Shown here piece after piece: positions 11,809 through 25,295 of a stretch of DNA of 64,000 nt. The stretch lies in NCBI GenBank assembly GCA_027943245.1, contig JANDJZ010000054.1, positions 98,501 through 162,500 of the forward strand, written 5' to 3'. The stretch is from Acanthamoeba sp. SK_2022b (taxonomy: Eukaryota; Discosea; Longamoebia; Acanthamoebidae). The notes under the pieces are model-generated. The model did no database searches. It saw only the letters and a list, made by a program, of their open reading frames with translations, and was not told the DNA's origin. Position 1 is the first letter of the stretch. Each line of letters starts with the position of its first letter. A program made the position numbers and the translations under genes.

Positions 11809-14800
11809 ATGGATTTAGAGTGGGAGCTCTTCAAGGCCCGTGCAGCGGAGAGCATGGTACTCGTACCCCCCCCCCACAGGGTAAACCTCTCTCTCAACTC
11901 AAAGTTCTTTGGTTTGTCTTGGCAGGCCAAGGTAAGCCAACAACATGATGGAGCTGTACTCGTACCGTCTGCCACAACACGTGGGGAAGGAGGGTTGGCG
12001 GTGACTGAGAGCACTGCGCAACTGGAGGTGCAACCGAAGCGGGCCCGCGCACCGTTGCTGGCCGCACTCAAGAACAGCCGCATATCCAGATCACTCGACG
12101 CCCTGCCAACAGAGGAAGTTCGTAATGCTGCAGCCAAGGCAAAGAACAGCCTCCTGTCTCCGCCGGAGGTCGGCCGCAGCATTCCCAGCCCTCCAGGCAC
12201 TCCCGAAACGCGTCGCTCAACTCGCAAGGTAAGTTCCCTTGCATCAACACCGTTGCTTGGGACACGACGGACAGTGTGCATGCACCCTCATATGGCCTCT
12301 TACTTTGCACTCGTCGGCGAAATGTGGAACATCGCAACCATCGCAACCATCAGGCGGCAAAAAAGGAGGCCAAGGGGAAGCAAGCACTCCCAGTCTCGCC
12401 GCGTTCTTCATACGACGTGTTCAAGCGATTCGCACGCAAGAAACACTCTGACTCTGCTTCACCACCCAAGTCGCTCGCCCTCCCACAACAAGACTACGTG
12501 CGCACCCAGAGCGAGTTCAAACCGGGCTCTCTGGACGAGGGCGAGCACCGAAACACCTCGTGGTGGGGGCGCACTGACAAACGAAAGGACGGCGGATCCC
12601 CGGACCAGCCCGGCACTCAATTCGTCATCCCGCCTGAAGTGATGAAGGCCACGCTCGCCAGGGTACCTGCCGACGTCTACTTTAGACCTCTGGCCGAGTG
12701 CGTACCTACGCCCACCAGCGATGACGCCGGCACACCAGTCATCCCTCCGTGCTACATGGAGGGACCCGACGATAGCGAGTCCGAGATGACCCTGCACCAT
12801 CCTGGAGGATGCAGCGGCTACAGTAGCCAAGACAGCGACGCCAGCAGCGGCTCCAGCGAAGGCGAGCTGCCGCTGATTAGGGATGGCGCCGTTCGGGCGT
12901 GTGGACAGTCCGTGTCCACCTACCCACGCGTGCTCATCATGCCCGGCACCCGACTTGGTTCGTTTACAAGGATCAGGGCCACTAACTACAGCGGTATTTG
13001 TCGAGCGTCGGACAAACGCTCATATATATCTTATCTATCAATACAGGTGATCCGGTTTGCGACTGCTTCGCCTTACGGCTCTACCAGAACGGAGCGATCT
13101 TCTGCCTGTGTGACGGATGTGGTTGGGGCCAAGCAGCGGTCACTGCGGCTCGTTCGGTGCGGTCCGTGTTCATGCAGAGCCTGCACCAGCACTCCACCAT
13201 CGTAAATCAGTCATCGCGGTTAGAGCTGATCCCATCTAGCAGCCAGCAAGTAAGTACCTCTCCTTCGACAGGTTGGAACCTCACCTCAAATTGAGGGGAA
13301 GGGGGCAGATCAGTCGTCTAACCCAAGGGGTGGTGCCCTTCCACATCTATAGGTACCGGAAGAGCGTGGCGATGCCCTGCTTCAGGACGGAGTGCGGTCA
13401 CGATCGCGCAGCGACAACTATCCGACGAAAAAGAAGGGAAAGGTGTCCCGGGTCATGGGAATGATGGGCGTGGGCACCACCAACAACAATGGCGAAGAAA
13501 GCAAGCGGTCGATACGACAAGCCGCCGAGTGTCTTCTTCAGCTCGTAGCCAAGGCACACAACAACATTCTCGCCGGAAAGTACGCCCACGCACTTTTTTC
13601 CCAGTTAGCCCGCGCCCTTCTTGCACCATCATGAGGTCACTGCAACCGCAGCGAGCAAGCGTTCCAGACCCACCAAGCTATTGACTGTTTACAGGGAGAT
13701 ATGGGAGTGCGGCACGACAACACTGTGTGCTGGTATGGTTGTTGATCTGGACACAAACGCTTCCCCTGCGGTACGCTTCGATTCACTTGGCACCATGTCC
13801 ACGTTCTATTGGAAATGGTTAGCCAGCCGCGGCGCTATGTTGACCTCAAGTGTCTCTCAGGCCGGCGATGATCAAGCCGCGGCAGGCAAAAAGTCTGCTT
13901 TCCTGTCCACCACCGACAAGAAGTCTGGGACTCGGCACTCCGCCGCATCCCGGCGCAGCTCCGACGCCGAGAGCAGAAAGGGCGCCAAGAAGAAAGGTCT
14001 GCTGGTCGTCTCGATTGGCGACTGCAAGGTGTACCTGTATTCCCACATCCACGGCACGATCAAGGACATCACCCAGGGCAACAGGTTGGTGTGGTGGTTG
14101 TGATGTCATTGCTGCGCGTATGCTCCGCACAGCCTTTCTGTTCTCGCCCTCATTAGCGCTGCGACTATCGTACCGCAGGCAAAATGCGACGTCGGTCAAC
14201 GACTGTGGCGGGCGACTGGGGCCGGCATCGGGCATGGAGTCGACGGATCCTGATCTGAGAAATCTTGATCTATATTTCTCCGAGTGCGACGAAGGTGATT
14301 GCGTGTGGGCGGTCAGCGACGGTGTCCACGATAACTTTGATCCCCAGATGATGGGCCTTCTGCCTCACGACATTGAGGAACAGGTTCAGGCGATCCCTCT
14401 TTTCTGTTTGCACTCTTAACTGTACCAAGGCTAACTCGTGCGTGCGCGCACTGTCCCTCCTCCCCCCCCTCTCACGCTTCACTCCTGATCGCTTGTGATA
14501 TAGAAAACGCCATCTGTTGAATGGGACGCACTCCCACCAGACAGCGTCGCGCGCCTAAAGAATGACTTTGCCGTTCGGGCGCTGGAGCGATTCCTGCTGC
14601 CCGGTTCTCCGACACAATCACCCCGACCATCACCTTCTCTTTCATCGCCACGACCACGCAGCGCTGGCAACCAATGCAACGTGCTGCGACCTTCCCCCGC
14701 TACCATGGCTCAGATATCGAAGCCCACCTCTACGCAGATCTTCTTCGACTCCATGAGCCGGGGAGCGCAGCGCTTGAGCGCTTCCAATCGAGAAGGCGCC

Positions 14801-15175
14801 CCCATGGTGATCCTGAGCGATCATGACCGTTGTGACGATCAGCACACCGCGGCGCCAGCAGGGTCCGTCGGGCCGGAGGCGACTAACTGTCTTGTCGCAC
14901 CCAACGACGGTCCCCAGGAACCAGCGCCACTACCCTCATTCTCGCGCCTCGCTCTGGCCGGTACCGCAAAGCGCAGTGATGCCGAGCAGCGAGGCCGGAG
15001 GACGGGCGTGCTGAGTCCGGCCGAGGTGACACGCAAGCTGATAGATCTATGTGTAGAGCAAACGCTCCACACGCGCAGCTTCATGGAGCAGAACCCGGAC
15101 AAGCGCCAACCATGCGACTACCGCGCCTTCCCCGGCAAGCTCGACCACACCACATGCCTTGCCTTCCGAGCTTGA
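11809..15175 (+). CDS. Divergent PPM/PP2C-type protein phosphatase with long N-terminal extension
   Basis: Starts at ATG 11809 and ends at TGA 15173-15175 over about nine exons. The first ~330 residues are a low-complexity Ser/Pro/Lys-rich extension. The PPM core begins at about 13050 with CDCFALRLYQNGAIFCLCDG followed by CGWG, the position of the metal-binding DGHGG in classical PP2C. Further family motifs follow: ECGTTTLCAGMV (about 13705-13740), VVSIGDCKVYLY (about 14005-14040, in place of GDSR), VWAVSDGVHDNFDPQ (about 14305) and, at the very end, LDHTTCLAF in the place of the HDNxTxxx strand. The second and fourth motifs keep aspartates, so the fold is likely intact; the DN pair near the C-terminus is altered, so activity is uncertain. 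Ser/Thr-rich inserts separate the motifs. Amoebozoan genomes contain PPM relatives with a DGCGWG form, as far as I recall. Confidence 0.75.
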
Positions 15176-15308
15176 GGCTCTGGCGGCTTGGAAGGCACGG
15201 TTGGCGCCAACGGTGATTGTACACACACAAATGGAGCAGCGAGGAGGAAAACCGTTTTAATTTCTGGTTTATTTTGTTACAAAGAGAGAAAAGAAAGGAG
15301 TCGACGTC

Positions 15309-16165
15309 ATGGTGCAGAGCTGGAACTGGCCGGGGGTGTACTGGGCGTTGCGGAGCGTGGTAATGCAACGCGGGTTGGTGGTGCCTCATTTCCGTGTGCC
15401 CGACATACGTTCAATCAACTGGGCGGCGCTCAAGGCCCGCGGCTGCCGTGGCGTGGTCTTCGACAAGGACAACACACTGACCGCCCCTTATGCCCCCAGC
15501 GTCTTCCCACCTTTGATGGTGCACAGTCCTCCCCTTCGCCAACGTTTCCAGAAAACCTGAAGCAGACCCCTTTGTCGGCCAGGACGCGCTGCGGCAGTGC
15601 GTGGAGGTGTTCGGCCGTGACGGCCTGGTGGTGTTTTCCAACTCGGCCGGGTCGGGCGACGACGCGGGCTACGAGGAGGCGCACAGGATCGAACGCACGC
15701 TGGGTCTGCCGGTCCTCCGCCACGCACACAAGAAGCCGCTCGGGTTCGATAGCGTCATGCACCACTTCGCCTCCCTTCCGCCGCCGTCCTGTGGTGACTC
15801 GGTGGCAGTGACGGGGCCCTCGCAACTGGCCATGGTGGGCGATCGCTACTTCACAGACATCCTCTTCGGCAACCTCCACGGAATGCTCACTGTCCACACC
15901 TCGCTGCTTACCTCCACTGGCGATCCGTCCGTCGTGAAAGCGGTACGTGGTGCTACTCCTCTTCATCTACCCAGTCCTCCTCTTCTCTCCTCACAAAGCA
16001 CGCCCCCCCCCCTCGCTGCTTGCTGTGTTTCGAAAACTGCCACAGATCAGAAGCCGGGAGGAAAACTACGTGCTGTGCCTGATGAAGAAAGGCGTGCGAC
16101 CGCCTGCTCACCCGCTCTATGACGAATCCATTGTCCACAGCTCCCCCGTTGTGCCTCCGAAATAG
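15309..16165 (+). CDS. Phosphatidylglycerophosphate phosphatase, GEP4-type HAD hydrolase
   Basis: Dephosphorylates phosphatidylglycerophosphate in cardiolipin synthesis, on the matrix side of the mitochondrial inner membrane in yeast. Three exons fit exactly: 15309-15518, 15583-15942 and 16046-16165, 690 nt for 229 residues. The HAD nucleophile motif is VVFDKDNTLTAPYAP, as in GEP4 (DxDxT with lysine between the aspartates). Motif II is VVFSNSAGSGDD, motif III lysines are in RHAHKKPLGF, and motif IV is MVGDRYFTDILFGN. The frame changes between the first two blocks. A 64-nt GT-AG intron, 15519-15582, restores it, so no frameshift need be assumed. Size agrees with the family (about 185-230 residues). 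A mitochondrial role is inferred from the family. Confidence 0.88.
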
Positions 16166-16204
16166 CACCATGCACCACGCCGCCAAGCTGCCTTTTAACT
16201 GCTC

Positions 16205-16664
16205 TCACTGCGTGGCTGGTGGCTCCTTCTCGCCAGTCATAAGCTCATGCTGCTTCTTGGCCACCTGAGGCATGAGCGGAGGGTGGGTGGGGAGCGTCAG
16301 ACTCCCTAGCACCTGAGCGGGCAGACACCCAAGCTTGCGGCGGGGTACCATTTCGTGTATCTGCATGACGCAGTCGCGTCCGGTGATGATCATGCGCGCC
16401 ACTGTCTCAGGGTCTTGCTCCCCCCGTGCGCCTTCAAACTCCTTACGAGCGCTCGTGCGAAGTACATCGCTCCTGCAGGGCACAACCCGCAGTGAGTGCA
16501 GGCACAAACTGAGGATACTCCTCAAAGCGGGGGCGGGGTCTTTACATGAGATGCCCCTGCTCGTTGCGGGTGGTATCAAACAGCCGGCATGCTCGCAACA
16601 CGTCTCGGTACAGCCGCAGGGCTTCAATGCGTGCTGCCTTGGCCCCCACACCTACCCTGCTCAT
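16205..16664 (-). CDS. LYR-motif (Complex1_LYR) protein
   Basis: Small mitochondrial-type protein of 128 residues in two exons (16664-16546 and 16472-16205; 73-nt intron). The LYR tripeptide is in ARIEALRLYRDVLRACRLF near the N-terminus, followed by SDVLRTSARKEFEGAR, which carries the conserved second-helix arginine and phenylalanine, and DPETVARMIITGRDCVMQI. These are the hallmarks of LYRM proteins, which bind acyl carrier protein and act in Fe-S cluster delivery or respiratory complex assembly. It looks closest to the LYRM2/plant LYR group, but I cannot assign an orthologue. Stop TGA at 16205-16207. The C-terminal tail of about 40 residues is not conserved as far as I can see. Confidence 0.82.
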
Positions 16665-16832
16665 CCTTCCTGTTCCTTCCGCGTCTTCTTGTGGACTTTC
16701 TCTATAATTTTCCTTTTTCCTTTCACCACCATTTTCTCCCTATTTTTGAGGCGGGACCACGAAACGATGGGAGGGAGGGGGGTATATTGGAGGAAGGAGA
16801 TGGGAGAGAAGACTGTACAACGCCATACACGT

Positions 16833-17807
16833 CTACGCCGTTACATTGTTATTGTGGAACGAGAATTGAACCTACCGAGCACACGCACATCCAAGTTAGC
16901 ACAGTAAGCCGGATGGCGTCGGCATGCACAACACAAACGTGGTCATCGTGGCACCGCCACGGGCGGGAGAGGCGAGGTACGCGTACCGTAAACGTGAGCG
17001 AGTCCCTGTCCCAGTTGGTGTAGAACTTGGACTCCTCGCCACCGCCACCACGATCGATCTCCCAGTTGGGGATCTTGAAGGCGATGGTTTCGTAGGGCTC
17101 GGCCGCGAAGAGGAGGTACTGGAAGTTGCGGTCGGGCGTCTCCACCTTCTGCTCAAAGGACGACATGAACCTGTGGCGCGGCTGGATGCCCTCGCCGATG
17201 TCGGGGTACTTGATCTCGAAGGTGAGGCTCTTTTGGCCGGACGTGGGGTCGATCTGCTTCGTGACCTTGTAGCCTGGTCGACCGATCTTGATCGTCCTGC
17301 GCGGTATCACCTTCTTCTTCTGGATGACCGGCTGTATGCCTGCAACGCCGAGTGGCCCGCCGTCGGCCATCTTGGCCTCACGAGCGGCACGCCGGCCCAG
17401 GTTATCCTGATGCCGCTTGCCCTGAGTGTGGGCCAGGTAGTTGCCCTCTGTCAGGTGGAGGGTCAAGCAGAGGCGGCACTCATACTGGCCCAGGTGATTC
17501 TTCATGAAGTAGGGGTCCTTGGCGAGATCGATGACTTCCATCGCCAGCCGCCTCTGCCGCTCCCTTCGATCGGCATTGGACTGAGAATCGGAAGCGATGC
17601 CTCCCGATCCCGTTTTGGCCTGATGCATCAAGCACATAAGAATACATAAAATTAACAAGCTTAATCAACCGCTGCAGCGCTAATGGCGCAAAATGAATGT
17701 AAATGTAAATTGCAATTAATGGGCAGGGAAGCAAAATAAGGGAAGAGAAGTAGTGTTGTGTATAAAGCCGTAAAGAGAGTACGTACTCCTCTTTCCATGG
17801 ATCCCAT
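16833..17807 (-). CDS. SF3A2: Splicing factor 3A subunit 2 (SAP62/Prp11)
   Basis: Subunit of the SF3a complex of U2 snRNP in the nucleus. Three exons: 17807-17787 (7 codons), 17619-16987 (211 codons) and 16871-16833 (12 codons plus stop), 230 residues. The hallmark KTGSGG lies just after the start. The matrin-type C2H2 zinc finger is at residues ~55-85 (YECRLCLTLHLTEGNYLAHT), followed by KIGRPGYKVTKQ, PRHRFMSSFEQ and AAEPYETIAFKIPN, all strongly conserved. The last intron (16872-16986) has a good branch site TGCTAACT. The 39-nt terminal exon supplies VQFSFHNN, matching the end of the conserved core. The proline-rich heptad tail of animal SF3A2 is absent, as in many protists and in yeast Prp11. 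Confidence 0.93.
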
Positions 17808-17939
17808 CTTGTGGCTTGTGGCTGGCACAGTCTAAATCAACAAGGCTAACCAGCGCACTTTTTCTTGTGGCCTTTTCCCAGCTTCTTCCCCCTCGAGCCG
17901 AAATTTCCACGCACGCACACACCAGGGCGAAACAGAAAG

Positions 17940-21243
<3,304 letters not shown>

Positions 21244-21307
21244 CGGACGAGGCGAAAAGGCGTGTATGTACAGAGAGAAGAATGGAGAAGAATGGAAAGG
21301 CGGCTCG

Positions 21308-22534
21308 CTACTGATCCGGTCGTGCCGGTGTTGGGGAGGTGGCAGCGGAGGGGAGCGGGACAGAGGGGGCGGGGAAGTAAGCCGGAAAGGTGGCCAGGAA
21401 GGTGTCGTGCTGCGTCGGCGCGGGCTGGTAGAGGCAGGGTGAGGAGTAGCTGGCATGGTGGTAGTTGGACCCGAGCTCCTCGCCAGCGGCCGCCTGCTGG
21501 GGAAACCCGAAGATCGGGTAGAGCGGCCGCGAGTCTTCGATGGGGAGCGACAGCAGCGGCGCAGAAGGAAGGTCGGGCTGTTGGGGCACGTCTGCGCCTT
21601 CTTCGCAGCTCAGAAGCGCGGCCTCCTCGCGCTCGTAAGCGCCGTCGTCGAGCTGAGTGAGAGGGTCGCCGGCATCTTCAAGGCGCCGAGCGTCCCAAAC
21701 GTTGATGACGCAGATGATGGCGTGGGCCGCCACGGCGATGCAGCACGCATAGGCGACTCTGGTGACAACCAGCGAGTGGTGCAGCTGGGACACGCCGAAG
21801 AAGGCCATCGCCATTGCTGAGGAGAAGAACGGGTCGTCGGCCAACGACCCCCAGGTGTAGGCCAAGGCCGAGAGTGATAGCATGCCTGCCGCAGCCCAGC
21901 ACGAAGAGCCGAAGAAGGCAACGTGGGCCTCGTGGTAGAGCGCGGCGGTCGCTTGGCTGAGCGTGGCAAAGACCGCCCAGCCGAACCATAAACCGAAGGG
22001 CAGGCGGACCAGCAGCGGCGACGCGTTTAACACGAGACCGATGGCAAGCAGCTGGCCGCAGACGGTGAGCGACATGAGCGTGCTGAGAGAGAGGAAGCCG
22101 TAGGACCAGAGCACGCTGCTCAGGGCGTGGCTGACGCAGGCCAGCACCAACGGTTGTGAGAGCCGGATGACGTCTCGCTTGCGCTCGCGCGACATCCACG
22201 GCAGGAAGGGCCACAGGAGGAAGGCCATAAGGGAGAGGGTGATGCCACTCCACACGGGCGATTCCACCCACGGAGCCATGGTGAGCCGTGTAGCATAGTC
22301 AACGGTAGTGGCGTAGAGCGAGGGACCGGCCCACTCCTCGGCAAGCATCATGCTCGTGTAGGCGGAAGCGTTGAGAGCGCTCAGAAAAAAGAGCAGCCAC
22401 GCGCTGGTGTCCTCCCCCTCATCCACCCCGCCGTCCTCGCATTCGTCCACTTCAAGGGCGACATCGTCGCCGTCCAGGTGTTCGGCCACCTCCCTGTCCG
22501 TCCGCTGTTCTGGTTCATGTTCCATGGTCGTCAT
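21308..22534 (-). CDS. Polytopic membrane protein, function unknown
   Basis: Single long exon of about 408 residues from ATG 22534 (MTTMEHEPEQR). The frame is open further upstream, but that part overlaps a CCAAT-rich, promoter-like stretch and reads as low-complexity sequence. An acidic N-terminus is followed by roughly eight hydrophobic segments, e.g. WLLFFLSALNASAYTSMML, GITLSLMAFLLWPFLP, PLVLACVSHALSSVLW, LTVCGQLLAIGLVL, LPFGLWFGWAVFATLSQA and HAIICVINVW. The C-terminal ~110 residues are acidic and then Pro/Ser/Tyr-rich, presumably cytosolic. The LPFGLWFGWAVFAT segment reminds me of TspO-related tryptophan-rich sensory proteins, but one segment is weak evidence and I would not transfer a function. 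Confidence 0.7.
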   Translation of the reverse strand: MTTMEHEPEQRTDREVAEHLDGDDVALEVDECEDGGVDEGEDTSAWLLFFLSALNASAYTSMMLAEEWAGPSLYATTVDYATRLTMAPWVESPVWSGITLSLMAFLLWPFLPWMSRERKRDVIRLSQPLVLACVSHALSSVLWSYGFLSLSTLMSLTVCGQLLAIGLVLNASPLLVRLPFGLWFGWAVFATLSQATAALYHEAHVAFFGSSCWAAAGMLSLSALAYTWGSLADDPFFSSAMAMAFFGVSQLHHSLVVTRVAYACCIAVAAHAIICVINVWDARRLEDAGDPLTQLDDGAYEREEAALLSCEEGADVPQQPDLPSAPLLSLPIEDSRPLYPIFGFPQQAAAGEELGSNYHHASYSSPCLYQPAPTQHDTFLATFPAYFPAPSVPLPSAATSPTPARPDQ

Positions 22535-22949
22535 TGGGGTTGTGTGCTCTTCCGCACACGCTTGAAAGTGGGAGAAGAGACCCCGGCTGGTCCGGTTTTG
22601 TGGAAGAGGGGAGGGCCGACCATGACCAACCCGCGGACTACCGCTGCATTGGGCGGGGATAAAGCAGCAGAAAATTCGCCCGACTGGCGTTCTGCGCCCG
22701 GACCCAATTGGGCCGCTGGCTAGTCGCCTCTGCCCATTGGTTACAATTGAGGTCGTAGAAACTTGGCGATTATTGCACAACCAATATGGGGCTCGCTCCT
22801 TCCATTGGCCCACAGAGTGTGTGGATCAGGCAGGCAGGCAGGCAGGCAAAAGGTCGCTGGTGATGGCGAGTCTCCCCGTGTTTTTATTCTGGCCTGGCGG
22901 ATGTCATGGCTTTGATCAGTGTCTTCGCTCGATTGCGTCGCGTTGTGGC
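22535..22949 (-). promoter_or_regulatory. CCAAT-rich promoter region
   Basis: About 415 bp between the membrane-protein start and the stop codon of the next minus-strand gene. Four CCAAT/ATTGG sites cluster at 22704-22711 (palindromic CCAATTGG), 22736-22740, 22781-22785 and 22804-22808, some 170-275 bp upstream of ATG 22534. This spacing would suit NF-Y binding. A (GGCA)n run lies at about 22831-22849. Confidence 0.5.
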
Positions 22950-24096
22950 CTACAGCGACAAGTCACACGACGCACGACGCACGGTTAGCTGGTGGGCACA
23001 AACAGATGCCGATGTGCGGAGGGCGCGCTGTGCGAGCCACAAGGTCAAGAGGCCGCGCTTGACCAGGTGTGAAGGGAAGGAGCTCACCCTCTTTGCCTCG
23101 GCTTCATCTTCCGTGATGCGCACACCCTCGGCCACGATTCGCTTGGCGCTGTCCAATGTTTTCTGTAGCAGCGAACGGAAGCCACACCGTCAGCGCAACT
23201 GTCCGTGTGAGGGTGGACGACGATTGGGAACAGGTGCTCACCTGGCGCGCACTGCCTTGCACCGCGAGGATGTAGCGGACGAACATGCCCCAGTATTCCC
23301 TCGACACCTGCAACGGAGCAGGTGCAGCGGCACCACTGTTTGCTCCCTTTCAAAGGAAAGAAAACTCCACGTTGCGGGACAAGTACGCACCTTGTCTTCG
23401 TCGAAAGCAATCTTGATTAAATGACTTTGAAGGAGCTTGCGGAACTTCCATTGTGATCGATCGGTGTCCCACAGTTTCAGATATGCCAGACTCGTCTGAT
23501 CTTTGTCCTCTTTCGGTTTCACGCCACCGTCCTAATGGCCAAGAGTTAAATGCGTTTAACATAAAATTAAATCTGGCCAAAAAGACAACTACATTGATTG
23601 AGAAAAGTACCGCTTCTCCCTCTGTGGCATTGGTTGGCTGCTTCTTTTGCTTCTTCTTCTTCCTCTTCTTCTTCTTCTTTTTCTGCGCAGATTTACCTTC
23701 ATCAGCCCCCGATTTGACGACGGTGGCGACGGCTGGAGTGGCCTTTTCCTTCTTCTCCTTTTTGTTCGCATCAGTGCTGGCAGATGTCGCTGGCGCTGGC
23801 GCGGTGCTGGCAGCCAATGCCTTGGCCTGATTTCGCTCTCGCTGAATGTCCGCCCATTTCCGCTTCTTGTTGGGATTGGCCGCCGTGGTTGTATTTGAGG
23901 GCCCCTCCTTCGTCACCTCCGCCTGTGGCTTGGCCTTTTCGTTCTTCTTCTTCTTCTGCTCCATCATGGACCAATTTCCGCTGAATTGAGAATCAATTCG
24001 AGATGAGCCAGATAAATCCTCGAAAATGTCTGAAATATCTCGCATTTTCTGTCGAACAGGCGACAGGCACAAGGACATAGTAATTTTCGACGACAT
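22950..24096 (-). CDS. WKF-domain protein, C7orf50 family
   Basis: Minus-strand gene in about four exons, ATG 24096 to TAA/TAG-type stop at 22950. The N-terminal half is a basic/acidic low-complexity region with a long lysine block (about 23640-23700), typical of nucleolar proteins. The conserved core begins LAYLKLWDTDRSQWKFRKLL and runs into IAFDEDKV, the WKF domain (once DUF2373). The next exons give YWGMFVRYILAVQGSARQ and LDSAKRIVAEGVRI, which match the order of blocks in human C7orf50. Role unknown; members are abundant in nucleoli and probably act in ribosome biogenesis. An alternative start (two adjacent ATGs) lies at about 23968. The 3' end after the core is not conserved. Confidence 0.78.
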
Positions 24097-24329
24097 TGGA
24101 GTTTAGGAGAACCAGGTGTCAAGCTGAGATAGATGGCGGCTGCGGTTGCCGTGCGAACGGGAGCAAAAACGGAGCCTCTGTCCAGAAGACCGCACTCAAG
24201 AACGGAGGTGGCCATTCCATCAACTAAATCACTTGCCTCGACAAGCTCTCCACCTCACCTCCACTTTGACCCAGCCCGAACGCGTTTGCCGCAGACCTTG
24301 GCGCACCAACAAGCAGGCAAGCGAGTGAC

Positions 24330-24800
24330 ATGGACGTAGACATTGAACGAGGAGGACACCCGACCAACAACACCGCCGGCAGGCGCGAGACTGCAATGGC
24401 TGCCGCTTCGGCTATGAACAAGAGGGCTAACGGCGCACGCAGAGCGAGCATCTCGGTGGACCGCACTCACTCGACTTCCGCCCCAGCCTCCGCTTGCTGC
24501 GCAGCAGCAGCCCTGCGACGGCGAAGAATGAGCCACGCGGCGCCCATGATGATGGAGGTGATTGCCCTGGAGCGACTCAAGCGGCAGCGGCGAGGGTCGG
24601 TGGTCTTCCTCCAGTGGGACTGGGAAGAACACAAGAGCAATGACCGCCTGTGCGCGCTCCTCGCCTCACAACTATCCCTCTGCAAGCACGCCCCCCCTGC
24701 TCCCTCTGCCGAGCCGACCAACCCCTTCACTCGCCACCATCACCACGGTGTGGAGGAGGCTGTGATGGAGGACTCCCCCACGACCCAGCCCAGCGCGTGA
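24330..24800 (+). CDS. Hypothetical small protein (doubtful)
   Basis: Open frame of 156 codons with ATG at 24330, about 230 bp downstream of the divergent WKF gene start. The product is Ala/Arg-rich at the N-terminus, has a region RRRGSVVFLQWDWEEHKSNDR-like in character in the middle, and a His-rich patch near the end. I recognise no domain. GC-rich sequence often stays open by chance, so this may not be a gene; a short upstream frame from ATG 24133 could be a first exon, but I cannot show a joining intron. Confidence 0.33.
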   Translation: MDVDIERGGHPTNNTAGRRETAMAAASAMNKRANGARRASISVDRTHSTSAPASACCAAAALRRRRMSHAAPMMMEVIALERLKRQRRGSVVFLQWDWEEHKSNDRLCALLASQLSLCKHAPPAPSAEPTNPFTRHHHHGVEEAVMEDSPTTQPSA

Positions 24801-25295
24801 CCATCGTCAGCAAATCCCGACTACACCACACCCACCACCTCTCGGCCCACTCGCCATGGCGATGCCAGGCATTGTGACGAGAGCTGAAGGCTACGGTCGT
24901 GCCGTGCGACCACGGCAGCCAGCGAGCGGAAGACCGAAGGAGTTCCTCCCGGGGAGCGCCGCAGACAAGCTGCAGTCAAATGGCAACAATTAGTTGATTT
25001 CTTTGTTAATATCCATTTATCCTTGTACATACGGTAAAAAAAAGCAAAAGCAAAAACTGTTCATGTTCATCGCCTAGTCGGTCGTTTAGTGATTAGAGAA
25101 AGAAGCCAAGTTAGAGGCATTAGAGGCCTTTAATTTATAAAATGATATTATATAAATAAAATAAAATAAAATAAAATAAAATAATACAATGAAATAAAAA
25201 GGCTCCCGCGTCACGAACTACGGCTGGTGGTGCATGCATTTTGGACACGTCATCTACTATGCTATGACCACGTTCGAGCACAAGCCACCCGACCA
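24801..25295. other. AT-rich spacer with pentanucleotide repeat
   Basis: About 495 bp between convergent ends. The right half is strongly AT-rich and contains an (AAAAT)-type pentanucleotide microsatellite of about eight units at 25153-25192. No gene is visible. It probably holds the 3' UTRs and polyadenylation signals of both neighbours. Confidence 0.7.

Noticed and set aside
15480..15600. Apparent frameshift in the GEP4-like phosphatase
   Set aside because: A canonical GT-AG intron, 15519-15582 (64 nt), restores the frame and gives a whole number of codons over three exons.
22535..22813. N-terminal extension of the membrane protein up to 22813
   Set aside because: The region holds clustered CCAAT boxes and reads as non-conserved sequence; the ATG at 22534 precedes the acidic N-terminus.
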